From: Endomychus coccineus
Taxonomy: Eukaryota > Arthropoda > Insecta > Coleoptera > Endomychidae
Direction of reading: 5' to 3'
DNA length: 64,000 bases
NCBI GenBank assembly: GCA_958510875.1
Contig: OY294067.1
Location: 61,702,039-61,766,038, forward strand
A program made the translations under genes and the position numbers. The notes below the pieces were generated by a model. It did not search any database, was not told the origin of the DNA, and saw only the letters and a program-made list of their open reading frames with translations. Positions 46,991 to 58,934 of this stretch are shown here, piece after piece (position 1 is the first letter of the stretch; every line of letters starts with the position of its first letter).

Positions 46991-47023
46991 TTTATAGACT
47001 TACTAGCTATCGGCTATTTCCCC
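46991..47023 (-). promoter_or_regulatory. Candidate core promoter: TATAAA with imperfect kappaB-like site
   Basis: On the minus strand TATAAA (46996-46991) lies 78 bases before the ATG at 46918, leaving a short leader of about 40 bases. GGGGAAATAGCC (47023-47012) lies 16 bases further upstream and loosely resembles an insect kappaB site; two GATAG words are near. The match is imperfect and could be chance. Confidence 0.35.
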
Positions 47024-47029
47024 TCCTGA

Positions 47030-47784
47030 CTATTGTTATTCTTGAGTTCATCTACCTTCATTCGCTTCGGGACAGTTGAAATGTATTTACAACTTTTCCA
47101 TCAAACTTTTCTCTAATGAACATGATGACTGCGAGACTATGTTTTTCAGGTATTTTTGTGATTAAGCCAGGTTCAGTTCACTTCTCCAAAGTACCTACGA
47201 AATCTGTCACTATACTCTCAACTATGAAGTCGGTACGATTGGTCTCCTCAATTCACATATGCAATTCTTCCATTTTCGTAGGATTGGAATTTTTCTCTGG
47301 TTTTCCAAAAAATTGTCGGTAATTGCAATATTTTTCAAGGTACTAGAGAACCAAGAAAGTTTTTCCAAGGAAACATTCATGTCCGTGGAGAAAAATTTCT
47401 CATCTTTCTTCGGTGGTCTGCTAACTCTTCATTTTTCAACCAGTTGAATCGTCCGTCTCCCTCTCCTAGCAATCTATGTGAGCATTATTTGGAAATTATC
47501 TTCATTATTGTATAGTGTACACTGGGTTCCCTTGATCACGTCAGCTTTAGAGCATTTTGTCTATTATGTTATCTATCAGTCACTTCTATCGCAGCTCCTG
47601 CATACTAATATACTTTACTCCTACAGGTTCAGTCAGTATTTTTTTCTTGGCGACCAGGTCATATCTTCTCCCTTCTGTCTGTTGTTCTGAAAACTTTTCG
47701 TTCCCACCTCTTCTTCCAAAGCTTGCCAAGTTCCCACGATATCTTTGCATCTTCTCAATTACATATAATATACTTTTTGATGCT
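47030..47784. other. Unassigned intergenic DNA, pyrimidine-rich on the plus strand
   Basis: Overlapping 62-78-codon plus frames (47116-47793) are composition artefacts of C/T-rich DNA. The minus strand shows no convincing retroelement gag or other domain. Confidence 0.35.
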
Positions 47785-48456
47785 CCCAGATAGCACAGGA
47801 CGTTTTAAGAACGTCCAGTTCCTGTCCATTTTTGGTCCGAATATCCCAAGCTATTAATAGCAGTAGTAGAAACAGACGTCCGAACATGTACGTTTCTGGT
47901 ACGTCCATTAGAGGTACAACTGCCTTTATTGTTCCAGAAAGTTGAATAATATTTGTGTATGAATATTTGTAAGATTGATGTTTACAGATCTATTTGCATG
48001 TATAATGATACAAATGAAATAAAAAATATACGAACTGTGAATTTAATTAGTATATATATCCATCTCTTCAAAAAAGAATATTTTCTGTTAAAAAATTTAT
48101 AAATACTGTCTATAATATCTTTTGATAATAAACCATCACAACAAAAATATAAGTAAAAAAAATTGTTGCTCTAATGAAAACTGCCCTCATTACACTTGTC
48201 ATGCGGTTGCCTCACGATCAATGACAGTACATTACGAGTTCCGACTGTTACGAATAGATCCGACATAAGACATTTCCAATTCAGATCAGCATTTTCCATT
48301 TTGCATTTAGCTGCTTAGATTTAGCGGTTGCTATACATTTAGCGTCTTTTCTTTTGATAGTTTTGTCAGAATTGCATATCGTGAATAAAATATTCCACTT
48401 TTACCGCATCTACGTGTTGTTTACGATTAAATCCATTCAAGGCAGTAAAAGGCACC

Positions 48457-48636
48457 ATGTCAACAGGAAAGGGAACGCTTGGGATCTTTAGACAAGTGAG
48501 TAAAAGTTCAAATGCAAAATAGTGTAGATGATGAATGTGCTTTTTGTAGATATCAAATAACGTTGTATTTGGAAGTAAATAGAGAAGAATAATATAATAT
48601 ACCTTTCAGAAGAGAAGCAAAAATGGTGGAGCATAA
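48457..48636 (+). CDS. Two-exon mini-ORF inside the GGACGT element
   Basis: ACC-ATG at 48457 starts 'MSTGKGTLGIFRQ', ending at CAA|GTGAGT (48495/48496, consensus donor). An acceptor at 48607-48609 (acctttcag) joins 'KRSKNGGA' plus a stop (48636), a 21-residue basic product. The splice signals and Kozak context are good for such a short piece. It may be the remnant first exon of the element's lost transposase or a captured gene. Function unknown; chance cannot be excluded. Confidence 0.3.
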
Positions 48637-48900
48637 CCTCCGAAAACAGTTTTCGGCGTCAAAGATTTTATGATTTTTCTGTCAAAATTCATAAATTAAC
48701 ATGGTGGATGAATTTATTCATTATGTTCTGATTCTATTCCATTGAAAATTGGTATGTGAATGTTTTTGGGGTCGAATATTATGAATTACATTACTCTTAT
48801 AAATCTTGCTCAAGGACTTGAATAAAATTAAGAGTAAAAAAATATTTAAGGGCAAGCTCATATTCAAATGCACTAAAAATTAATAATAATTTATTTAGAT

Positions 48901-49033
48901 GTGTGATGTAGGTTATTCCATGAGTGACAGATTCAATAGCTTGTCTCTCAAGATTACCTATTTTTTTGAATACCAAAAACGTTTTGCGCGGCAAGCTTTT
49001 TAATCGATACTAACAGAATAACCTACATCACAC
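48901..49033. repeat. 17-bp perfect inverted repeat with 99-bp spacer
   Basis: GTGTGATGTAGGTTATT at 48901-48917 is repeated as its reverse complement at 49017-49033, within the GGACGT element. It could be the ends of a tiny nested MITE. Confidence 0.6.
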
Positions 49034-49824
49034 GCTTCCAAAGGAATTATTTCTCACATTAATTTTATTTTTCTTCTATTCACTCATTATTAATGAGCTT
49101 TTCTCCTATTTAACAATGATTAAAACACTATACAATTTATTAACTGTTCTGTTGATCAAGGTTGATAAGGGTGGATTGTCGCCAAATTACAAATCGACAT
49201 AAACTTCAATTAAACTGTGGCTCAAGCGGTCTTCTGGATGTCCGAATGCCGACCAAAACAAGAAATTTTAAGATGAGGTGATGAAGTCCTCACCATAATT
49301 CATGTTTTAGTTTACTTACTTGAATAATATATAGCATTTTGATCCATATTACGTTTTTATTTGCCCTGTCCTATTTTTTCAGTTTTTATTAAACTACCAA
49401 TAATGTTTATGAATATGAGTATCTGTTTACAAAAAGTTATGAAAGACAAATGAAATATTTGTTTTCCTCATAACGCCAATATTTGTTTGAACCGTGTTGC
49501 TAAAAGAAATTGTTGCGTAACTATTTTCCAAACGAATGACTACTGTAATGAAGTCAGAAAAAAAAAATTTTTCTACAGTTTTATCGCGAATTAACATAAA
49601 ATATATGAGAGTTCAAAATATGCAAGAAAAATCTGTTTTTGCACCTACGTACGATGAAGGTCCTGTGGATACCTAAAATAGACTCAAATCCTATGAACAT
49701 CGTATATCCATAGGATGTCCATAGGACGTCCGCCGTACGGAAAATGACGTCCCGAGGACGTCTTCAATATCCGAAGCAAATGTCTTAAGGACGTTCATGG
49801 GACGTACTTGTGCTAGCCGGGCTT

Positions 49825-51345
49825 ACTGTTCACACCGATTCTACTAGTTCTGCTGTTCTGTATCATGTCTTTGCGTTGCAGTTAAGTTCAATGTTTTAAC
49901 TTTGATCATGATCTTTAGCTTATGAAGTAATCTTTTTGAGCTCAGTTTCATTATTGACATTAATTGGGATTTCCGTGATAGAAATTTAATTTAATAATAG
50001 AAAGAAGGGATTACCCAGCTGAGTATAACCCCTTATATGCAAAGAGGTTCATTTTGTTTTCTAAGTATTTTAAGAGTATTTTTAGTGGATAAAGATGAAT
50101 GTTATAATGTGACCACAGTGTGAACACTCTTATAGTTTGATGTATTAACTTTCTATTGGCTGTAAAATAACCCTTCTTCCAGAGTTTCTGCCCTTTTTCT
50201 AATGATTGTATTTTTGTAACAATTTATCAATTTTGTATAGTTCATTTCAATGTTGAAACAGCGTTTATGCTTTCTATGGTTATCTTCTGAGTTTTCGTTT
50301 CGTCACGTTCTACCCAATATCGAATATTTAGCCCTCGGAGTTGGTCCGTGGCTTATACGAACACAAATTATATCCATTACTAATAAATTATCTAAAAATT
50401 ACACTAAATTATTTCTTAGACATTTCATATCTTCGACAACAGCTCAGAAAAATTTCTGTAAAACAGAATTTATTTAATAGTTATCATTTATCTTTTAACT
50501 TGAAGGATTCATATCAACGAATTGGATACAACCACCTATATAATTTCTACATTTAACCTAATTTGTTATTTGCTTCTAAATCACGTGGCTGATCTGTCAT
50601 GTATATCATATTGCGTTGATGCTTATGTATTACAAGATTTGCAGTGCTTGTTATAATTAAATTTTTCCGAAACAGTGAACACTTGAGTCAGTAATGCAAG
50701 AAGGAGCATTACTGCTAAATATTATACAACAATAACATTTCGCAAATTTCATCAATACTGCTATCCTTCTTCTCATCAAATCAATATATTTGAACTCTTC
50801 ACAATATTGTTAATGATTTATATTGTCTTGCAGTATAAACGAACTGTGCATATTGTTATATGGTTGTCAGTTGGCATGTGTCATTAACTAACAGTTTTCA
50901 ATTATAATACGTAGCATCTAGTTATGCGAATTAAAGCCTAATTTTTCAATAGGTTTACTATTATTACATGTCTCTAAACAACAATGCATAGAACATAGAA
51001 AACGTGAATAATTTGAGGAACAGACTTGCAAATTGCATTTTATCTGTTATAAATTCTGAAATAGTTGTTTAAATTGCCCAGAATAATTTCCAACTTCGAA
51101 TTTCTTCAAAATTACAACATCAACATTCTTCTCTTTCTATGCTATAACCAACTGTATTTACACCTGCAACTTCCATTTCGAACAGAAAGCAGCTTCGGTT
51201 CTTAATAGATACACCCACAACACACTAAAAAGTACTTACACCAGAAAGACATAAATATAGAAAGAGTGGACAGTCGGCACTTTTGAGAAAATTCAGGACT
51301 ATCCTCCACATTCAATCTAATGAATAATTGACAGCAACTATTTAA
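49825..51345. other. Unassigned intergenic DNA
   Basis: No gene or repeat is recognised. Plus frames at 50250-50556 (71-75 codons) overlap each other and lack any family resemblance. Confidence 0.4.
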
Positions 51346-51349
51346 AGTT

Positions 51350-51920
51350 GATACAGTCCCACTTCCCCTTCCTCCTCTCCATTTAGAAGGTGTTCATAGC
51401 ATTCCCTGTCTTTTGGTAAAGTATACACTGGTGAAACAGGTCGTTCCGTTCCGTTATGAACATCAGTGCTATACAAGGCTTCGTGACACCAGTAGATCTA
51501 CACTTGCGGAACATAAGTTTGACACTAATCATCAAACATAAAATAATAATTTTAAAATCCTAGCCCAAGCGAAAAATTCTTAGATAGAAATCCTAAAACA
51601 TACAAATAATCTAAAGCTCATGGTATTCCCTTCCCAACATTTGGAAGCCCATCTTCGAAAATTCCACTTTACACATGATCACACAACAATAGGGTCAGGG
51701 GCCAGAACGGAGTTAACCACCAAAATAAAGGCAATGAAGCGTGAAGTTTTTTCCCACAATAAATACCGCTACTGAAACCATAAAAATCAGTTTCAGTGCA
51801 ATCCTTAAGCCTGCCCTGAAGATGCAGATATAATGATTGGCGAAACGTCGATACTATTCGTCCTATTGTGATGCGGAATCCATCCGGACGCCAAGAATTT
51901 TCAACTATATTTTAAGTAAA
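51350..51920 (+). mobile_element. PLE 3' end with GIY-YIG nuclease domain
   Basis: The plus-strand frame from 51416 reads 'GKVYTGETGRSVPFRYEHQC' then 'SRSTLAEHKFDTNHQ' (to about 51540). This is the GIY-YIG nuclease that ends Penelope-like proteins: the KVY..GETGR strand, then the helix with A-E-H. A stop follows, then 'FKILAQAKNS' and a decaying tail. The terminal module at 51815-51910 ('tgccctgaagatg', 'gcgaaacgtcg') is shared with 5630-5800. No RT domain is attached; the copy is 5'-truncated. Confidence 0.75.
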
Positions 51921-51924
51921 ATAA

Positions 51925-54185
51925 GGTTTGTATTTATACATGAACGTTTTTCGAGATTTCAGGACTGCAAAGTTAAATTTTATTGTTTGATACAAAGATG
52001 ATTCAACTGTGATACTGCATAAGTCGATTCAACCTCATTTCACTTGACATTCCAAAGTGGATTCAACGTGGAATCAACAATTCGTCAACCCGTCAACTTT
52101 GCTTAAGCATGTTCTCTTTGGGAATTCAAATTGACACCCTGGTTTCAACCGTATGTGATTTTGAAATATACAATATTCTATAATTTCAATTAAAAATTTT
52201 CGATTTGTAATTAAATTGACACGTATCTCCCCCAAATGATGTTCAGCCGGCCGTGCGGCCTATGCCACTGGAAAATTTTCCTTCCATCATTGATTAATAT
52301 AAATCAATGCTTTCATATATTGTTATATGTATTTCATAGTATTGATTAAAGATGTCATGAAAAAGAGTATCAATGGAGAAGAGTAGATGAGGCTCTCTGT
52401 TTCGGTTTCACTACAAATTATTTATAAATATCTGCATGATAAAATTATTCATTTTCCAGAGAACAAATATAATTTGATGTAAGTTTTGGGCGCTTTTCCC
52501 TCTATTCGTACAGCTTCAGCTTTTATACGTCAGATGACGCGTGTTGCTTAATTTAATCTGATTATTCACCTGTTCCGTTAGATGTCGCATGAAAGGTAAA
52601 TTCATAGTTTCACCTAACATCGTCATCTCTCGGAGAATTTCTAAGATCATTTATTTACATTTATATCAGATATAGAGTTTATATAATGAGAATTACTGGT
52701 TGTCTTATGCAGAATTCTGCAGGTCTCAGAATCTTTCTCTTGATCTGGGTTTCATATAACATACTGCTTTCCCTTTGCTAGTCTTTAAAGTCTACGCATA
52801 CTATAAAGAGAATACTTGTAGGACAACCTTACTTGGACATTATTTGACGAGAAAGACACCATCAATAGATGGCGGTGTAAAATCTGTGCCATCGGTACAT
52901 CTTTTCTTATTTTGTGTAGCAGCTTGAATCACGTTTCTCAGTTTTGGCAACCGACTTACCCAAATAAGAGATGGTACTAAATTCATTCAAATAGTTAATT
53001 AATAATCATTCTAGGCGTAGGTGATTAACTAATTTCCAGTGTGAATACAAAACAAACCTGTCTGAATCGACCTTGATTTATTATACATCGCAGGCATATT
53101 ATTCATGGAGGGCTTAAAATACAACAATACAGAAAACTTCATCTGGTCCCACTATTTAAAAGGAAACTGCAAAAATTCATTTTTCTCCAAGGGCGTACAG
53201 TTATGTGCCATTTTCATGAATTTACCAGATATGGCGTGAAATTGCTTCGAATGTCTTTCACGCAGCCATTGACCTAGTTTCCTATTTTCTTTATACTACA
53301 TCTAAAGTGGCACCTGATGTGATTTAAATATAATAGAATGCTTTTCCTATGCTAGGCTCCAAAACAGCTTGAACTACTCTCCACTAGATATCGCGTGAAG
53401 TCTAATATCTAGATATTCACTTGAAAATAGTGTAATGGAATTCAATGAATCATTTATCGGCTAATCACCTATTCCGGACGCTTGAAGTCAATAAGCATTA
53501 GTTATGAATGATCTACTCACAAAAAATCACCTTCATTTCTATACCTCTTCAATTCCGTTTCGTGTTCTATCGTACGATTACCGTGAATTATTTCACAAGT
53601 GCCAACAACAAATCCTGTAACATTCCTAGTATTCCACCTGCATTTATATTGAACATAGATAACTTTCAAATAGTGCGAAATACTTTCCAAGTTTACTATT
53701 GCAGAATGGAAATCCCTATGCGGTCAGGAATATTGTAAACGATAATAAATAGATTTAATTGATTGCGTTCAGCAATTTTTACAATGACGACTGGATATTA
53801 ACTGTTCCATCAATTGGAGATGTGATTACTGAAACAACTACCTGCAATAGACTTCTGTATTTTCTAAAAACTGGAATTTGGCTAACTAAACAAACGTATA
53901 GATTCTTTTTTTTTCATTGGTAAGATGTATATTTCTGTAATATAAATAACAAAAAAGTAATTCGATAGAAGGAAGTTAAAAATATTTGTATTACATAGAT
54001 AATTTTTAGCGTAACTAAAATAATAGATCAATGTTGTATCTAGTATGATGTGCTCTATTTGAATCTACAGTTTTTTTATTTTATCAATCATCTTTTTATG
54101 CCCAAAACTAATCATTTCGCTTCATCTCTTATTCAAAGTTAATAAAAGTAACCGAACACAAGTAATAAAGTTACACGATAAGCTT
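51925..54185. other. Unassigned intergenic DNA
   Basis: No supported gene. 51990-52140 has repeated 'gattcaac'/'tcaacct' words suggesting an old unclassified repeat. The plus frame 53508-53738 has no resemblance to a known family. Confidence 0.4.
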
Positions 54186-54189
54186 TCTA

Positions 54190-54425
54190 AGAAAATTCAG
54201 ATGACGGTGGGTGTGCCACACGGGCACATCTTACATGTTCACATGTTCACCATCGTTTCAAAAGATACGGTAAAGAACTCAAAATGCACCAATATTCCGA
54301 TGATGCTCAGCTATCTCTATGTTTCCATCGAGATAATTTCGAAAAAGTAAAGCATCGAGATAATTTGGAAAAAGTGAAGCAATATACACAATCTGATGAC
54401 TGAAAGTAGATGCCAAAAAATCTTC
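54190..54425 (+). mobile_element. LINE RT fragment around motifs B and C
   Basis: Plus-strand reading shows 'VGVPHGHIL' (motif B, normally GVPQGS-IL). After a frameshift comes 'YSDDAQLYLCFHRDNFEKV' (motif C, YADD changed to YSDD), typical of CR1-like LINEs. A short internal tandem duplication ('cgagataatt..gaaaaagt') follows. Inactive. Confidence 0.65.
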
Positions 54426-54429
54426 AGTA

Positions 54430-54868
54430 ACTTTCTTCGAGAGGGATTATAATTGGGCAAGATTTCGTTTTTTAGTGAATCAGTTAAGGAAATATATTTT
54501 ACTAACCTAATCAGTCTATGTAGTAGCAAATGAATATTTACAATTTCAATTTCATTTTACATTGACTTACGTTTTGTTATGTATACTTACTTTTGTTTTT
54601 TATTTTGTTCAAAACTGTGTGAAGTTAAGAACAGCTTTTAGTTGGACTTTGCGGAGAATAAATAAAGACCTCTTTTACTTCATCCTACTTTTAGGTTGTC
54701 AGAGATGTCAAACCAATCATTTATAAGAATAACAAGATTCTGGAACAGTTAATAAATATTTCTCGAAATGATTAGGTATACAAAGTCAATTATTGTCATC
54801 GACGGTAATTGGTTCAAAAGTTGAAAATCTTACTGATTGAATTGCAGAACGTAAATAGGAAGATGTAT
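54430..54868. other. Unassigned intergenic DNA
   Basis: No feature recognised. Confidence 0.4.
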
Positions 54869-54869
54869 T

Positions 54870-55800
54870 GATAGATAGATGAATTTATTCTGTGTTAAGT
54901 ACATATTATAAAGTTTACGTAAGTGAGAATTCACATATTAAAAAATCATAATGTTAAAAATATAATATACAAAAACAGAGATAATAATAGGATCACTATG
55001 ACTATAAGTATTAGGATCAATGTTCGATCTAATAATACACAATAAATGAAACAAAAACAGATTGCAATTTACAATTTAAGAGTTTGGCTTGTTGTGATTT
55101 TTTTTCGTCTGAAACTGGATTTAATATCGACCTAAATAACTACTGATTTTGAAAAAAAAATTGAATATTGTTGACTGACAGATAGTCAGATAAATGGAAA
55201 TCGTTTTTAACTTTGTGTTATGGGTGTGAATCTGAATGACCATGTTATTCTTTCGATGTGAATTATACCTTTGTTTTTTATTGTGTATAATATTATTGAG
55301 TATGAGTATAAAGAGGAGTATGTCTTTATTTTTAATGATCGGAAATGCTTTTCACAAGATTATAACTATTTTCGTCATGTTTCTGATAAATTTATTTTGA
55401 AGGTTTTCCTTGCTCCAGTATATTATGCCGTATGCTATGGTGGACTGGAATAAACCAAAGTAAAGTAATGTTAATAAGAGACGATGACTGATATTTTTTA
55501 TCAGAAAACAATAAGAACTCAATCTGGGTAATATACTTTCCACGTGAGCAGTTAAGGTTAGTTTTTGATCGATATGAACCCCCTGAAGTCTTAAATTTGT
55601 TATTTTTTCATTGATCTATTTTCGCCTTGGATGAGTATGCTATAATATATTTTTATTCTTTTGTTCAAATTGCACTTGTGTCTAGCTTGAGCCCGTTCAT
55701 ATTGCACAATGTGGACAAAGAAACTAACTACAAGGCCATTATATTTTTGGTTGTATTTTTTAGTTACCTCAGATGTTATCCATAACCTCACATTGGAACC
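54870..55800 (-). mobile_element. LINE 3' fragment with GATA-type tail
   Basis: Minus-strand reading: a degenerate segment, then 'LRLQGVHIDQKLTLTAHVES' (55590-55530) and 'FGLFQSTIAYGIIYW' (near 55430), the thumb/C-terminal blocks of an R1/Jockey-type ORF2. The 3' end reaches a short 'gatagatagatga' tract at 54872, comparable to the (ATCT)n tail of the LINE at 62430-63371. Frameshifts present. Confidence 0.65.
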
Positions 55801-55804
55801 TAGG

Positions 55805-58080
55805 AGGTGCGAATATTATCTTCCGTTCTTTAATATAAAAATAAAAAAATATTAAATAATCAATTCAATAACAACCATCAAAACCAGACCGACTACAAAT
55901 AATGATAATAGATTTCGGGTCGAGGGGAATACGCAAACGCAAACATTCAACCAACTGTCAATAAAAGGTATATTCGAAACAGAATTTGTTTATTTTTGAG
56001 ACTAAACGTTTCTTGATAATGTATGATTCAAATCGTTACAAATCGTTCATTCAGGTTACAAAATGATTAAATCGAGGTTACACATTTTATCTGATATCTG
56101 TCATTCATCATCAGATTAGAGGCGGCATCAGTTTTTTAAACTGAAGTTCCTTTTCAGACTTGTGAATATGTAGGTATTATTTTTCCAGGACATTTGTGAA
56201 TTTCGTTTGTTTAATTTTGATTTCTTCATCCAGTGTATTTTGAAGAAATCAAAAACTGTATTTATCATGTTAATGATTGATAATGAATCACGTATAATAA
56301 TAATATTCCGGGGACATACTAAATAGCACAAATACGAACTGAATCTTTTACTATAGTGCCTGACACTATCCAAGTTTTCCAGTGATATAGAGATGTTATA
56401 TATTCATGTCCAATAAAATTAAATGTTACAATTCAGCTCCTTCTGTCATTGTTCAGCAATAATTATTCGTTAAAGAAATCATTGTGAATAAAATGAAAAA
56501 ATCTGATAATAGAATATGAATTTTAGCCTAAAGGAATTATATTGAAATTAAAAAATCATTTATATTATATTATAGGAATTGAACATGTTAAATACGTGAA
56601 TGTGTATTCGGAAATGAAAGAAATGTAATTATATTAAGGTCTTAAATAATGCAAATGTGTCGTAATGGATTCGCTGAGGTTTCGAAATCGTTTGCTCTCA
56701 CAGAAATAATTCGAATCCAATTGAACCCTTTTCCATAATAGTGATGCTTATACGCTGGATAGTTTTGTTGAAATGACTACGAGTTTGTTGTACTACTATT
56801 TTTGCAGTTATTTGCATATATACAAGGGGTTGTACTATGTAATTATGAAACCTACTGATGGTCCTTATTTCAGTGAAGAAGACCTCGTATTGCCCAGGTC
56901 ACAGGTACCGAATTAGTATAATCAAAATTGAATTATGAAATATAATTTATTTATTGCAATACTCGCTAATATTTATTGTACAATTGTCATCCACATAATA
57001 TGTAGCTATTGTTTCAAAGATATATCTATCAATCAATGATCTTCTTTCAATATGAGAGATATATATCTAGTCATCGTAATGTATAGATAAAAAATAATTG
57101 GGAGGTTAAATTCAGTAGATATCGATTAAAAAATTAGATTTTCGGAGGAATAATTTGAACGCATATCAATGTCCAACTAAATAAGTGATTCCCCGTTTCC
57201 CAATATTTACAATATCCATTGCTATGACTCAACTATTTGATAACCTCGATTAACACGTAACCTATTTAGCGTTACCTTTTCTACTCCCCTATTTGGAAAG
57301 TCTTATCACATTGCAACAGAAAGATCTATTTCCTCGAATAAATGTCATGACTATTTGCTATTACTAACATATTGAATCTTGGTTATTGATATACTTTCTG
57401 GAAGCTGTTAAAAGTTAGTAAATCATGAGCAACACAATTTTGCATTCAAATATACTTAAATTATATAATATCTGAATCCTTCAGGAAATGCTTCTGTGTT
57501 TCTCTGAGAAGGATTCGTATCTGTTTTACCTACAAGCTATATATATTCCACATTAACGTTTCTCATATTTAGAGTTTAACACCTATTTTAGACTGAACAG
57601 TATTCTGTTAATATAATCCAAAAATTTTCAATAGCTCTACGGAAAGTAAATTGATGAAGCTGCTGATTTTGTAAATGCGTTGAACTGATCACAATATCAA
57701 TTTATTGACGTGATAGGGTAGCAAATTTGATTGAATTGTATCAATGGTAGGTGTCGCATGAATTAAATTAGGCTACATTTTGATTTTGGTTGGAAATTCC
57801 AAGAACTTGGGAGGGGATAGGAGGTGAAATTATAGAACATTCAAAGTGAGTAGAAACAACTTTTCACCTAAATAATAAACCGTATACGAAATTGATATAT
57901 CTTTCTATCAAATATAAAACATTCAAAATCTGCTAATGGATGTCGACATTATTGGTTCGAATGAGTATTTCATCAAATTTACTAAAAAGATTTTGGTCAT
58001 GTAAGTCTCACCCAATATATGTCTGTATTTAATTCACGAATCGGAAGACACAAACGTTACCAAGCTTCCACCATAAACCA
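55805..58080. other. Unassigned intergenic DNA
   Basis: No gene or element was recognised. An 81-codon minus frame (56128-56373) has no recognisable domain. Confidence 0.4.
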
Positions 58081-58084
58081 CAAA

Positions 58085-58495
58085 CAATACACTATAAATA
58101 AGAAATATTCACCCTTATCCACTAAAAATACTATTTAGTACTGAGGACCTCTCGGCTACTAAGTAGCCATCTTCAGAGTAAATTGAATTATAAATCAAAC
58201 TGGGCCTGTTTAAATAAGGTTTGGTAAATCCCGGATTACCCATATAAAGAAGAATATTGGTGAAAATTTAGTGTTAGCCGAACATATTTTGAATAGGGGG
58301 GTTACCTTCACCTGGAGATAAATCGGTAGTTATTTTTATATTTTGTGCACATTATCATTCCCAAATAGTATTTAAGCAGGCCTATTTTGATTTATAATTT
58401 TGCTGACTCTAATGATGGCTACTTGGTAGCCGAAAGGTTCTCAGTACTTTAATAGTATTTTTAGCTGATAAGGGTGATTATTTCTTATCTATAGT
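58085..58495. repeat. Head-to-head pair of PLE terminal repeats
   Basis: Arms of ~120 bp: left 'aagaaatattcacccttatc' ... 'tctcggctactaagtagcca' ... 'aattataaatcaaactgggc'; the right arm is the reverse complement, ending 'gataagggtgattatttctt'. A ~165-bp unique spacer (about 58220-58370) lies between. The same module is at 37840-37930 and, as a tighter inverted pair, at 3048-3246. Confidence 0.65.
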
Positions 58496-58774
58496 TAGAT
58501 AATGTTATGGTATGCGGTTGATTACAAAATTTCTCCTAGCAATACTGAAAAGTGGAATAAATTGCTGAAAAACTGAAATTTCTACTTTTTGAACTATTTT
58601 TGAAGATTATTTCTTAACGAAGAAACATTTCATATTTCAACAACATCGGCAAAACCTAGATTTAGTTCAATCTATTATAATAACATTAGAAAATAATTAT
58701 TGTAATAATATTAACCTTCAAAAAATGTGTGTGCTCTTTAATATGGTTTTGTGATATAAAGTTCAAGTTATTGA

Positions 58775-58930
58775 ATGAATAATTCAATTGTAGACAATTT
58801 TTCTGAAATAGCCACCCCAATATCAACTTTTTGCGGCTTTGGTATCAACGCTATAGAAATTCCGACGCATCCACACGAGAGCCTAGCCCAAAAGATAGCA
58901 AATCAATTTTTCTGGTTAAATTTAACATAA
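58775..58930 (+). CDS. Short ORF of unknown function, possible exon remnant
   Basis: ATG at 58775, 51 codons, with a middle section richer in G+C than the surroundings: 'EIATPISTFCGFGINAIEIP' then 'THPHESLAQKIANQFFWLNL'. The end has a hydrophobic turn like the entry to a membrane segment. It loosely recalls the cytoplasmic start of insect odorant receptors, but the resemblance is weak and there is no downstream exon I can identify. Treat as hypothetical. Confidence 0.25.
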   Translation: MNNSIVDNFSEIATPISTFCGFGINAIEIPTHPHESLAQKIANQFFWLNLT

Positions 58931-58934
58931 TGTC

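Larger units (their letters stand above)
47785..49821. mobile_element. 2-kb element with inverted ends and GGACGT/ACGTCC arrays
   Basis: The left end CCCAGATAGCACAGGACGT matches the inverted right end CCCGGCTAGCACAAGTACGT. Both subterminal regions (47800-47940 and 49690-49815) carry many GGACGT/ACGTCC words, for example 'aagaacgtcc', 'cataggacgtccg' and 'cccgaggacgtc'. Such arrays are typical of transposase-binding sites. No target duplication is evident, and no transposase was recognised; the interior holds only the mini-gene at 48457-48636 and an inverted repeat. I cannot assign a superfamily. Confidence 0.6.

Noticed and set aside
47100..47790. Possible BEL/Pao-type gag remnant on the minus strand
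   Set aside because: Isolated Lys/Glu-rich fragments only; no conserved motif, no LTRs.
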